Positions 1-7,511 of a DNA stretch of 9,637 nt are shown piece by piece. The stretch is taken from contig JBFIPU010000098.1 in the NCBI GenBank assembly GCA_041609995.1, forward strand, positions 1 to 9,637. Reading direction: 5' to 3'. Position 1 is the first letter of the stretch. Every line of letters begins with the position of its first letter. Origin of the DNA: JABDOU01 sp041609995. Its GTDB lineage: Bacteria > Actinomycetota > Acidimicrobiia > Spongiisociales > SHLN01. The translations under genes were made by a program, and so were the position numbers. The notes beneath the pieces were generated by a model, which had not been told where the DNA came from, made no database searches, and was given only the letters and a program-made list of their open reading frames with translations.

Positions 1-50
1 GCTGCGGTCCCCATGATCGATCGAATACTTGCCAGAGTCCGGTGCTTCAT
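1..50 (-). CDS. possible 5' end of a divergent gene leaving the window (partial, unrecognised)
   Basis: On the minus strand an ATG at 50-48 opens a frame with no stop up to the window edge. It gives about 16 residues beginning MKHRTLASIRS. A purine-rich GGAG sits about five bases before this ATG, a credible ribosome binding site, and a TAGTAT -10-like hexamer lies further upstream at 137-132. A basic start followed by small and hydrophobic residues would be compatible with a signal sequence, but too little is visible to say. No family can be named. The fragment is short enough to be chance, so this is a tentative call that needs the flanking sequence. Confidence 0.28.
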   Translation of the reverse strand, partial: MKHRTLASIRSIMGTA

Positions 51-246
51 ACGCTCTCCGCCCGTTGCGTGTTGAACCTGTTCGCCCCCGAACAGTCGAC
101 CCCACGGACCGGACCCATCTCGACTGCTGCCATACTAAACCAAAAGCACTCAACGTGGCGAATCACTGCCCAGCGTGGTCGGCTTCAGAGATACCCCTTC
201 GGCGTGATGCTGCTGCCAAGCCCCCTTTCCTGCCAGGATGATGACA
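51..246. other. intergenic region upstream of the thioredoxin-NHL lipoprotein gene
   Basis: This stretch of about 196 bp has no convincing gene. Open frames crossing it (from 29 and from 42) have no ribosome binding site and no recognisable protein content, and the longer one runs out of frame into the lipoprotein gene. It probably holds promoter signals for the plus-strand gene at 247 and perhaps for the divergent gene at the left edge. I see no clear terminator, riboswitch or long inverted repeat. Confidence 0.5.
128..138 (+). promoter_or_regulatory. candidate -10 region (possibly bidirectional)
   Basis: On the plus strand TGC followed by CATACT (131-136) resembles an extended -10 element, without a matching -35. 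Read on the minus strand, the same bases give TAGTAT (137-132), which fits the actinobacterial TAnnnT pattern. The site could serve the lipoprotein gene at 247, leaving a leader of about 100 bases, or the possible divergent gene ending at 50, or both. Based on pattern only. Confidence 0.25.
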
Positions 247-2220
247 ATGACCCGCTCCTGGATCACCGCATTCTTGGCCATCCTGGTCCTCGTGCTGACG
301 GGCTGCAGCCCCGGAGACAGCTCAACCGCCTCAACGATCGATCCCGTTCCTGCGCCCGATTTCGCCACCGGTGTGCAGTGGCTCAATGTTCCGTCCGCTC
401 CCACCATTCCCCAGCTCGAAGGCAAGGTGACGATCATCTACTTCTGGACGACCAGTTGCCTGTCGTGCCGGAGCGTGGTTGACGATGCCGAGCGTCTCGA
501 GAACGAGTTTCCAGAAGCTGTTGTACCGATCGGAATCCACACCGGCAGGTTCGAAGCCGAATCCGATCCGTCGATGATCGGGCGGTTTCTCACTCGCTGG
601 GGGCTCGACCACGCAATCGCCAACGATGCGGACTATCGAATCTGGCAGGACTGGGGGATCACCAGCTGGCCAACGACCGTCGTGGTGAGCCACGACGGAA
701 TGGTCGCCGCACGACACAGTGGAGACGATGCATACGAAGCACTGATGCCCGTGGTCGAATCCCTGGTGGAAAACCCACCAGCCCCGTCCAATCCATCAAG
801 GGTGGTCTTCACGAACCAACCGGAAGCTGCTCCGCAGACCGTGCTGTCGTTTCCCGGGGACGTACTTGCCGATCCGGCCGGTGGCAGGTTGTTCATCTCC
901 GATACCGGCCATCACCGAATCGTCGTGGCCGATATCGAGACGGATGATGTGCTCGACGTGATTGGCAGCGGGCAAGAAGGTTTCGCCGACGGAGACGCCG
1001 GCGAGGCGAATTTCACAGAACCAGGCGGTTTGGCACTATCAGAAGACGGATCCGTCTTGTATGTGGCGGATACCTCCAATCATGCAATTCGCGAGGTCGA
1101 CCTCGCGACGGGAGAAGTCGAAACCATCGCCGGCACCGGTGAACGAGGCCGCCCTCGCACAGGCAAATCGCTGGACAGCCCACTCGATCATCCGTGGGAT
1201 GTCGAGTTGATCGACGGTGACCTATTGGTTTCGGTTGCGGGCAGCAACCAAATCTGGCGCATCGACCTCGATCGAATGGAACTCGAGGAGGAAGCGGGCA
1301 CTGGTAGAGCCGGCGTCGACAACGGGCCCAAGAAAGAAGCCAGATTGGCACAACCCAGCGGTCTGGCTCGAAACGCAGGCGGCCTGCTCGTCGTAGCCGA
1401 CGCGGGAAGCAGTTCGGTGCGACTGCTCGACGAAACGGAGCTAACAGCATTGACCGGACCGGTCGATGACCTGTTCGACTTTGGCGAAACCGACGGGTCG
1501 GCGGCGGCGGCGCGTTTTCAGTATCCGCTGGGGGTGACAACCACCGACGGGATGGTGTGGGTAGCCGACACCTTCAACCATCGAATCCGGGGTATCGACT
1601 CGAGCTCCCGACGTGTGACAACCCTGGCAGGGTCACAAGCGGGGTGGCGAGACGGAATGAACCCGCTCTTTTCGAGCCCGGCGGGTATCGACGCCGCCGT
1701 TGACACGCTCTATGTCGCCGACAGGGGCAACCATTCGATCCGACGGGTCGACCCGGCCACCGGCCAGGCCGAAACGGTCGTTCTCAAGGGGATTGAGCTG
1801 CTGGTCTCGAACACAGACGATGCGTACGAGGGTGCGGAAATCACGCTTGATGCGGTGCAGGTGACGCCTGGGCCGGGAGCGATCGTGCTGGATGTTGCCA
1901 TGCCGGTCGGCTACAAGATCAATCCACTGGCGCCCTCGCGCTTCGAGTGGTCCAGCTCCGGAATCGCAACGATCGATCCACTCGCCAGTCAATCGATCAC
2001 CGGACCCTCATTCCCGATGGAGGTTGTTACCTCTTTCTCTGAAGGCGAGGGCATGCTGCGGGCGGATCTGTGGCTGGTTTACTGCGAAGCGGACCAGGAG
2101 TCGATCTGCCTCTTCGATCGAACCCGGATCAATGTCCCGGTGGATGTCACCCCGGATGCCACGTCCGCCAACGTCTCTATCGACTACGAAATCATCCCGC
2201 CCGAGTTGGCTTCGAATTGA
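247..2220 (+). CDS. thioredoxin-like / NHL-repeat lipoprotein (NHLRC2-like architecture)
   Basis: Predicted extracytoplasmic lipoprotein of 657 aa with three parts. Residues 1-20 form a lipoprotein signal (positive start, hydrophobic core, lipobox LTGC, Cys20). Residues about 37-180 are a thioredoxin-like domain with active site WTTSCLSC (Cys71, Cys74) and a cis-Pro motif SWPTT (Pro142). Residues about 195-505 hold six NHL repeats, each marked by a D-x-x-N/H-x-x-I-like signature starting at 219, 275, 331, 385, 441 and 492, a spacing of 51-56 residues that fits a six-bladed propeller. Residues about 515-657 are a beta-rich C-terminal domain containing a second cysteine pair (Cys613, Cys621). 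This order matches NHLRC2-like proteins. The substrate is unknown; a thiol-disulfide or redox role outside the membrane is inferred from the CxxC and the lipobox. Start: ATG 247 has AGGA (235-238) eight bases upstream, whereas the in-frame ATGs at 238 and 241 have no well-placed site. It abuts the convergent triple-DsbA gene with no spacer. Confidence 0.88.
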   Translation: MTRSWITAFLAILVLVLTGCSPGDSSTASTIDPVPAPDFATGVQWLNVPSAPTIPQLEGKVTIIYFWTTSCLSCRSVVDDAERLENEFPEAVVPIGIHTGRFEAESDPSMIGRFLTRWGLDHAIANDADYRIWQDWGITSWPTTVVVSHDGMVAARHSGDDAYEALMPVVESLVENPPAPSNPSRVVFTNQPEAAPQTVLSFPGDVLADPAGGRLFISDTGHHRIVVADIETDDVLDVIGSGQEGFADGDAGEANFTEPGGLALSEDGSVLYVADTSNHAIREVDLATGEVETIAGTGERGRPRTGKSLDSPLDHPWDVELIDGDLLVSVAGSNQIWRIDLDRMELEEEAGTGRAGVDNGPKKEARLAQPSGLARNAGGLLVVADAGSSSVRLLDETELTALTGPVDDLFDFGETDGSAAAARFQYPLGVTTTDGMVWVADTFNHRIRGIDSSSRRVTTLAGSQAGWRDGMNPLFSSPAGIDAAVDTLYVADRGNHSIRRVDPATGQAETVVLKGIELLVSNTDDAYEGAEITLDAVQVTPGPGAIVLDVAMPVGYKINPLAPSRFEWSSSGIATIDPLASQSITGPSFPMEVVTSFSEGEGMLRADLWLVYCEADQESICLFDRTRINVPVDVTPDATSANVSIDYEIIPPELASN

Positions 2221-4311
2221 TCAGCGACCGATCTCGATCGCTGCTTCGAGCTGGGTGTCGAGAATCGCCGTGAAGTCTTCCGCACTCCTGGCGCCCTCGA
2301 GACGTCGACCCTGGCCTCCGTAGATCATCACGAAGCTCGGTGTTTGATCGATCACATTGCGAGCTTCGAATAGATCGATGAGAACCCTCTCCAACGGCGC
2401 TCGACTGTCGAGGCATTCCGCAAACTGAGACTGGTTGAGCGGGAGCGAGCGCGCAATTCGTAGAAGTTCGGGATCCGGATTCGGGATTGCCCAGTCATCG
2501 AGTGTCTCGAACAACAACTCATGCATCTCCCAGAACTGCCCCTGGTCACCTGCGCATTCAGCTGCGACGGCGGCCGCCGGGGCCTGTGGATGAGATTGCA
2601 GGGGAAGGTTCTTGAAAACCCACATGATCTGGCCCTGGTCAATGAAGGTCTCATCGATTGTCGGCTGCGCCTCCAGATTGTGGCGCTGGCACGACGGGCA
2701 TTGGAAGTCACCGAACTCCACGACGACGAGCGGAGCGTCCGGGTTGCCTTTGAACGGGTCGCCCGCCAGCGTATAGCCGGGTCGGTCGGGATCGGGTACG
2801 AGCCCTTCCGAGTTCGCCCAGAACGGCAACTCGGACGACTGCTCCTCGCTTTCTCCGGCGTCGGGTGGATCTTCGCCCGCCAACAGCGCATCGAGATAAC
2901 TCTGAAACCGTTCCAGTGGCAGCGCTCCCACCAGCTCATAGACGTCGGAGGACTCGTTATTCACGAACTGAAAACTCGGTGTTCCGTTGAATCCGAGAGC
3001 CCTTCCCTCGGCCACCCTGACATCGACGATGGCCGCGTTTCGACCGGAGGCCATGCATTCGTTGTAGACGCCGATGTCGACGCCAATCTGCTGGGCCGTC
3101 TGCTCCAGGTACGAAGTCGGATCATTGAGACCTGCCCACTGGCTCTGATTCAGAAACAGAACATCGTGGAAGGCCCAGAAGAAAGCGGCTCCTTGTTCCG
3201 CAACACAAAGCGACGCAGTGTGCCCGGTCGGAGCCGTGGGATGCAGCCCGGCGAGCGGAAAATCTCGAAACACGAAATTCACCTCTCCGCCAGTTGCGTA
3301 TTCCGACAGGAGGGTCGGCATCGTGGCCGTGGTATGCCGCTGACAAAAAGGACACAGATAATCCGTGAATTCGAAGACACTCACCGGAGCATCGGGACTG
3401 CCGATGAACGGCCATCCCTCCTCGGTGAACCCGACTGGCAAACCCTGATACGTGTCCTGGCTCTCAGGATCGAGATTGAAGCTGGAAGCCTCGACCTCTG
3501 TCGGTTCCGCTTCCGAGGTCAGGCCTGTCGAAGGAACTGCTCCGGGAGGGATCCCTCCTTCCAAAAGCGTGTCGAGCCATTGTTGGAACAGGGACACCGC
3601 CTGGGCTCCAACCAGGTCGTAAGTGTCATTGGTTTCGTTCAAGACAAACTTGAAACTCGGTGTTCCGTCGAATCCGAAGAGCTCGGCCTGAGCGACCCGG
3701 TCTTCGACGATTTGCACCGTGCGACCGGAGTCGACGCACTCCTGAAATGCGGTTGTGTCAAGGCCGAGGTCCGCGACCGTTTGCTCCAGAAACTCGGACG
3801 GATCTCTCAACTGAGACCACTGGTCCTGGGTTCGGAACAGCTGATCATGAAACTGCCAGAATTCGGCCGCTCCCTGTTCTGCAACGCAAAGCGAGGCAGC
3901 GTGTCCTTGGGGAGCAGTCGGATGAAGCACTTCGATCGGAAAGTCGCGAAAGACGAAGTTGACGTCTCCGGGAATGCCGAACTCAAGCAGCAACGCCGGC
4001 ATGGTCTGGCTCGTATGGCGGAGGCAGAAGGGGCAGAGATAGTCGGTGAATTCCACCAGCGACACCGGGGCGTCCGGGTCACCGATATAGGGAAATCCGT
4101 CGGACGTGAATCCCACTGGTAGCCCGAGGTATGTTGCCTGATCGGTTGAATCCTCCGGCTGCGCCACCGGAACGAGCTCAGGGCCCTCGACACAGGTGCC
4201 GTCGGCAAGACAATCTTGCTCGTTCTCACCCGCAGGCGACGAGCAAGCTGCTGCGATGACGATGAGTCCGCCCACGAAGGCGGACTTGAGCAGCAGACGT
4301 GCTGTCGTCAT
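2221..4311 (-). CDS. lipoprotein with three tandem DsbA-like thioredoxin domains
   Basis: A 696-aa predicted lipoprotein thiol oxidoreductase. The signal peptide ends in IAAAC (Cys23; alanine at -3 is a weaker lipobox), and an extra pair Cys34/Cys40 follows. Three DsbA-family domains come next: domain 1 (about 62-252, active site CPFC at 93-96, cis-Pro GTPSF at 218), domain 2 (about 289-479, CPFC at 320-323, cis-Pro 445) and domain 3 (about 497-696, CPSC at 538-541, cis-Pro QTPSF at 658). Each domain carries a second cysteine pair in its helical part (142/192, 369/419, 586/633), as in actinobacterial DsbA/DSBA-like proteins with a structural disulfide. Family members normally have one such domain, so this is a triple fusion. 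Linkers are acidic and Pro/Ser-rich. The likely role is oxidation or isomerisation of cysteines in exported proteins; the partner (VKOR or DsbB type) is not in the window. Start: GGAGG (4325-4321) lies nine bases before ATG 4311; a TTG at 4320 touches that site and is unlikely. Confidence 0.9.
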   Translation of the reverse strand: MTTARLLLKSAFVGGLIVIAAACSSPAGENEQDCLADGTCVEGPELVPVAQPEDSTDQATYLGLPVGFTSDGFPYIGDPDAPVSLVEFTDYLCPFCLRHTSQTMPALLLEFGIPGDVNFVFRDFPIEVLHPTAPQGHAASLCVAEQGAAEFWQFHDQLFRTQDQWSQLRDPSEFLEQTVADLGLDTTAFQECVDSGRTVQIVEDRVAQAELFGFDGTPSFKFVLNETNDTYDLVGAQAVSLFQQWLDTLLEGGIPPGAVPSTGLTSEAEPTEVEASSFNLDPESQDTYQGLPVGFTEEGWPFIGSPDAPVSVFEFTDYLCPFCQRHTTATMPTLLSEYATGGEVNFVFRDFPLAGLHPTAPTGHTASLCVAEQGAAFFWAFHDVLFLNQSQWAGLNDPTSYLEQTAQQIGVDIGVYNECMASGRNAAIVDVRVAEGRALGFNGTPSFQFVNNESSDVYELVGALPLERFQSYLDALLAGEDPPDAGESEEQSSELPFWANSEGLVPDPDRPGYTLAGDPFKGNPDAPLVVVEFGDFQCPSCQRHNLEAQPTIDETFIDQGQIMWVFKNLPLQSHPQAPAAAVAAECAGDQGQFWEMHELLFETLDDWAIPNPDPELLRIARSLPLNQSQFAECLDSRAPLERVLIDLFEARNVIDQTPSFVMIYGGQGRRLEGARSAEDFTAILDTQLEAAIEIGR
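2875..4128 (-). repeat. internal direct repeat encoding DsbA domains 1 and 2
   Basis: Two copies, about 3556-4128 (domain 1) and 2875-3447 (domain 2), are offset by exactly 681 bp (227 codons). My ungapped hand alignment of the first 97 residues (63-159 against 290-386) gives 72 identities. Nucleotide identity is also visible, for example AACTCGGTGTTCCGT at 2973-2987 and 3654-3668 (plus-strand reading). Domain 3 lines up in the same motifs but is much more divergent, so it split off earlier. Confidence 0.8.
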
Positions 4312-4432
4312 TTGAACCAACCTCCGCGGACCGCCGAAAGAAATGCTGAGCGGCCAATTGTGCCACTCCGATCAAGATAACGACTTCATTACCCGGCCAA
4401 CTGGGCTTCATCCGTCGTTTTGTGGCAGGAAG
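4312..4432 (-). promoter_or_regulatory. purL-lipoprotein spacer with strong ribosome binding site and possible -10
   Basis: The 121-bp gap between the purL stop and the triple-DsbA ATG ends in a perfect GGAGG at 4325-4321, nine bases from ATG 4311. A TATCTT hexamer (4379-4374) fits TAnnnT, with TTGGCC (4400-4395) a rather short 15 bases upstream. This suggests the lipoprotein has its own promoter, although read-through from the purine operon on the same strand is possible because I see no convincing rho-independent terminator after purL. Confidence 0.35.
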
Positions 4433-6604
4433 CTAGAGGCGGCTCCCGATTGCAGATTGCCACACAGCCTTGGCAGTGGCGAGCTCTGTATTTGATCCTC
4501 CGATGTCGAGCCGATCACCGCCCATGGTCCCGATGCGGCGGGTCGCGATGCCCAATCCGGCCGCCACCGTTTCAACGGGGCCTCCCGAAGGCGTGACCGC
4601 CACCAGCCGGTGCGGAGCCTCGCCGAACAGATGGTCCCAACGCTCCTCCTCGATCGTTGCGCCGACCCCCGACTTGATGGCGATTTCCGCAATCGCCACA
4701 GCCAGGCCGCCGGCGCTCACGTCGTGCAACACCGGCACGAGGTGAGCCAGCGTGGCGGCCACCTCGGTGAGCCGTCTCGCCAGATCCGCGTCCGGCTGCA
4801 CCGGCCGGCCTGCGAGCACATGCCAGGAGACCCGCTGGGCGGCGGAGCCGGCGAGATCGATGGTGTCGAAGTCCCCCAGAACCCAAACCTCCATGCCGGC
4901 TTCGGCACGATTCAGGCCGGGCGCCGTCCGGGGAACGGGATCGGCCAGGCCGAGCACTCCCACGACCGGGGTCGGGTGGATGTTGGATCCACCGCCTTCG
5001 TTGTAGAAGCTCACGTTCCCACCCACCACCGGGATGCCCAACGCTTCGCAGGCAACCGATATCCCTTCTATGGACTCTGTGAACTGCCACATGACCTCCG
5101 GGTGCTCCGGGTTCCCGAAGTTGAGATTGTCGACCAAAGCCCGCGGACGGGCCCCGGTCACGGCGACGTTGAGGGCTGCTTCGTAGACCAGCCGTTCTGA
5201 TCCCCGCCTCGGATCGAGGTAGCAGAGTCGGCCGTTGCCATCGACCGTCCCGGCGAGTGCTTTGTCGGTGCCCCGCAGGCGGAGCAATGACCCGTCGCTG
5301 CCAGGGCCGACCAGGGTGTTCAGAAAGAGCATGTGGTCGTATTGCTGGTACACCACCGACGGATCTCCCAGAGCCGGGTCGTCCAGCAGGGCCAGCAGGG
5401 TCTCGTCGTTGGTGGGCCGGGAACCGGCGACCGGAGCGGCATCCCACAGCTCCGCCAGCCAGCCGGGTTGGGAGATGTCGCGGTGAAGCTTGGGGGCGTC
5501 CTCGGTGAGAGAGGCGGCCGGGATCTCGACGACCTTCTCTCCCTGGTGATACACCCGCAAAAGGCTGCTGTCGGTGACCGAGCCGATCACGGCGGACTCG
5601 ATCTCCCAGCGTGAGGCAATCGCCAGAACCTTGTCCACGTTGGCCGGCTCGACGAACGCCAGCATGCGCTCCTGCGATTCGCTCATGAGGATCTCGGCGG
5701 CCGTCATCCCCGCTTCACGCAGATGCACCGCGTCGAGATCCACATCCATTCCGACGCCGGCGCGACTCGGCGGCTCTGAGGTGGCACAGCTGAGACCGGC
5801 GGCTCCCAGGTCCTGCACCCCGGTCACCAGGCCTTTGTCGTAGAGCTCCAGGCACGCCTCGATGAGCTTCTTCTCTTCGAACGGATCGCCCACCTGCACC
5901 GACGGCCGCTTTTCCTCCGAGCCGGGCTCGAAGCTGGCCGAGGCGAGAATCGAGGCGCCGCCGATGCCGTCACGGCCGGTGGACGCGCCCAGGAGAACCC
6001 CGATATCACCAACCTGGCCGGGGGATCCGAGCTGGAGTTGCTCGGCTTGCATGATTCCCAGGCACATCACGTTCACGAGCGGGTTGTGGGTGTAGCAGTC
6101 GTCGAATTCGACCTCGCCGCCCACCGTGGGGACGCCCACCGCGTTGCCATAGCCGGCAATTCCTTTGACGACACCGTCGAACAGATAGGCGTTCTTGGCC
6201 CCGGCCTCGGGATCGTCGAGCGGGCCGAAACGAATCGCATCCCACAGAGCTATCGGCCGGGCCCCCATGGTGAAGATGTCGCGCAGCATGCCACCGACGC
6301 CGGTGGCGGCTCCCTGGTACGGCTCCACATAGGAGGGGTGGTTGTGCGACTCGATGCGGATGGCCGCCAACCACCCGTCTCCCAGGTCGATCACACCGGC
6401 GTTTTCCCCCGGGCCCACCACCACCCAGGGCGCCTCGGACGGGAACCGTCCGAGGTGGACGCGTGACGATTTGTATGAGCAGTGCTCGGACCACATCACC
6501 GAATACATCGCCAGCTCCGGCGGCGCCGGTTCTCGCGCGAGGATCGCTCGCACAGTGGCATACTCGGCATCGGTCATGCCCAGCTGCCGGTGAAGAGCGC
6601 TCAT
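4433..6604 (-). CDS. purL: phosphoribosylformylglycinamidine synthase, large subunit PurL (small-type)
   Basis: Catalytic synthetase subunit of FGAM synthase. It uses ATP and ammonia delivered by PurQ to convert FGAR to FGAM in de novo purine synthesis in the cytoplasm. At 723 aa it has the size of the small PurL that works with separate PurS and PurQ, not the 1,300-aa fused type. Visible family motifs include MWSEHCSYK (His41), the ESHNHPS motif (His87, His89), GAATGVGG (98-105), GVQDLGAAGLS (262-272), and in the C-terminal half GGNVSFYNE and DVSAGGLAVAIAE, the usual two-half duplicated AIRS-like fold. It looks complete, with no frameshift. The ATG at 6604 overlaps the purQ stop as ATGA, so translation is probably coupled. 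It is the last gene of the purC-S-Q-L operon. Confidence 0.97.
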   Translation of the reverse strand: MSALHRQLGMTDAEYATVRAILAREPAPPELAMYSVMWSEHCSYKSSRVHLGRFPSEAPWVVVGPGENAGVIDLGDGWLAAIRIESHNHPSYVEPYQGAATGVGGMLRDIFTMGARPIALWDAIRFGPLDDPEAGAKNAYLFDGVVKGIAGYGNAVGVPTVGGEVEFDDCYTHNPLVNVMCLGIMQAEQLQLGSPGQVGDIGVLLGASTGRDGIGGASILASASFEPGSEEKRPSVQVGDPFEEKKLIEACLELYDKGLVTGVQDLGAAGLSCATSEPPSRAGVGMDVDLDAVHLREAGMTAAEILMSESQERMLAFVEPANVDKVLAIASRWEIESAVIGSVTDSSLLRVYHQGEKVVEIPAASLTEDAPKLHRDISQPGWLAELWDAAPVAGSRPTNDETLLALLDDPALGDPSVVYQQYDHMLFLNTLVGPGSDGSLLRLRGTDKALAGTVDGNGRLCYLDPRRGSERLVYEAALNVAVTGARPRALVDNLNFGNPEHPEVMWQFTESIEGISVACEALGIPVVGGNVSFYNEGGGSNIHPTPVVGVLGLADPVPRTAPGLNRAEAGMEVWVLGDFDTIDLAGSAAQRVSWHVLAGRPVQPDADLARRLTEVAATLAHLVPVLHDVSAGGLAVAIAEIAIKSGVGATIEEERWDHLFGEAPHRLVAVTPSGGPVETVAAGLGIATRRIGTMGGDRLDIGGSNTELATAKAVWQSAIGSRL

Positions 6605-7272
6605 GCGGGCTGGAGTGACGCCACGAACGAGCCGATCAACAGCGCTCCGTCATCAGATCCGAGCACGGATTCGATGGCGCGTTCGGGATGCGGCATGAGG
6701 CCGGCCACGTTTCCGGCCGCGTTGGCCATGCCGGCGATGGCGTCGACGGATCCGTTGGGATTCGATTCGTCATCCACCTCCCCGTCGGCGCCGCAATAGC
6801 GAAGGATCACCTGGTCGCCGGCCGCCGGGGCGACGTAGTTCCCTTCATAACTGTTCAGGGGGATCTGAATCACTTGCCCCACTCGGGCCTCACGCGTGAG
6901 GATCGAGTTGGTCGATTCGACCCGTAGATGCACCGGGCGACAAAGGAAGGACCGGTCGCGATTCTTCATCAGTGCTCCCGATAGCATGCCGGCCTCGCAC
7001 AGAATCTGGAACCCGTTGCAGATGCCCAGAACCGGGCGGCCCCCGGCTGCCATCCGGGCCACCTCTTCCATGATCGGAGAAAACCGGGCAATGGCGCCCG
7101 TGCGCAAGTAGTCACCGTGCGCAAAACCTCCTGGAAGCACGACCCCATCGAACCCGGAAAGGTCTTCACTCGTGTGCCACACGAGTTCCGCCGTTGCCCC
7201 CTGCTCCTGGAGCGCATAGGCCACATCGTGCTCACAGTTGGTGCCCGGGAACACCGCAACCGCAACCCTCAA
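6601..7272 (-). CDS. purQ: phosphoribosylformylglycinamidine synthase, glutaminase subunit PurQ
   Basis: Class I glutamine amidotransferase that releases ammonia from glutamine for PurL. The typical N-terminus VAVFPGTNCEHD starts right after the chosen start. The nucleophile is Cys85 in GICNGFQ, with the His195/Glu197 pair in PHPERA, and LPGGFAHGDYLR (46-57) is the conserved loop. I chose a TTG start at 7272-7270, which overlaps the purS stop as TTGA and gives 223 aa, the normal length. An in-frame ATG at 7329 would add 19 residues that lie inside purS, do not resemble PurQ and precede the conserved first strand, so I reject it. It overlaps purL by ATGA at its end. Confidence 0.95.
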   Translation of the reverse strand: MRVAVAVFPGTNCEHDVAYALQEQGATAELVWHTSEDLSGFDGVVLPGGFAHGDYLRTGAIARFSPIMEEVARMAAGGRPVLGICNGFQILCEAGMLSGALMKNRDRSFLCRPVHLRVESTNSILTREARVGQVIQIPLNSYEGNYVAPAAGDQVILRYCGADGEVDDESNPNGSVDAIAGMANAAGNVAGLMPHPERAIESVLGSDDGALLIGSFVASLQPA

Positions 7273-7511
7273 GCAAGGACCTCGATCTCGAAGTCCTCGA
7301 GTACGGGGTTGGTGAGCAACTGCCGGCACATCTCCTCGACCCGCCCGCGGGCTTCGTCCTGGTCATCGGTCTCCACCTCTACGAGGATGGCGCGGCCGAT
7401 CGCCACTGTGCCGACCTCATCGAATCCCAGGGAACGAAGGGCTTGGGCAGTCGTGGATCCCTCCGGGTCGGCGATCCCCGGCCGGCGCTGTACGTTGACT
7501 CGTACCCTCAT
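7269..7511 (-). CDS. purS: phosphoribosylformylglycinamidine synthase subunit PurS
   Basis: Small 80-aa subunit that bridges PurL and PurQ and helps ammonia channelling in the FGAM synthase complex. The start MRVRVNV followed by RRPGIADPEG matches the usual PurS beginning (beta strand, then a PGxxDPxG-like turn), and ALRSLGF with the C-terminal FEIEV strand are typical too. ATG 7511-7509 overlaps the purC stop as ATGA. An open frame extending upstream to 7715 is only antisense or out-of-frame purC sequence. Its end overlaps the purQ TTG start. Confidence 0.95.
   Translation of the reverse strand: MRVRVNVQRRPGIADPEGSTTAQALRSLGFDEVGTVAIGRAILVEVETDDQDEARGRVEEMCRQLLTNPVLEDFEIEVLA

Noticed and set aside
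29..482. Plus-strand open frames near the left edge overlapping the start of the Trx-NHL gene
   Set aside because: No ribosome binding site and no protein-like composition, and the longer one runs out of frame into a well-supported lipoprotein signal and thioredoxin domain.
2222..2241. Imperfect inverted repeat just past the convergent stop codons as a terminator
   Set aside because: Only five outer base pairs (AGCGA/TCGCT) followed by mismatches, and no T-tract; it also lies inside coding sequence.
2521..4122. Long plus-strand open frame (533 codons) antisense to the triple-DsbA gene
   Set aside because: It is an exact shadow of a gene with clear domains and motifs. The translation is Arg/Leu-rich without recognisable motifs and has internal repetition that merely mirrors the DsbA duplication; no ribosome binding site precedes it.
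4572..5447. Long minus-strand open frame inside purL in another frame
   Set aside because: Arg/Gly-rich translation typical of GC-rich out-of-frame reading; PurL itself is intact through the whole span.
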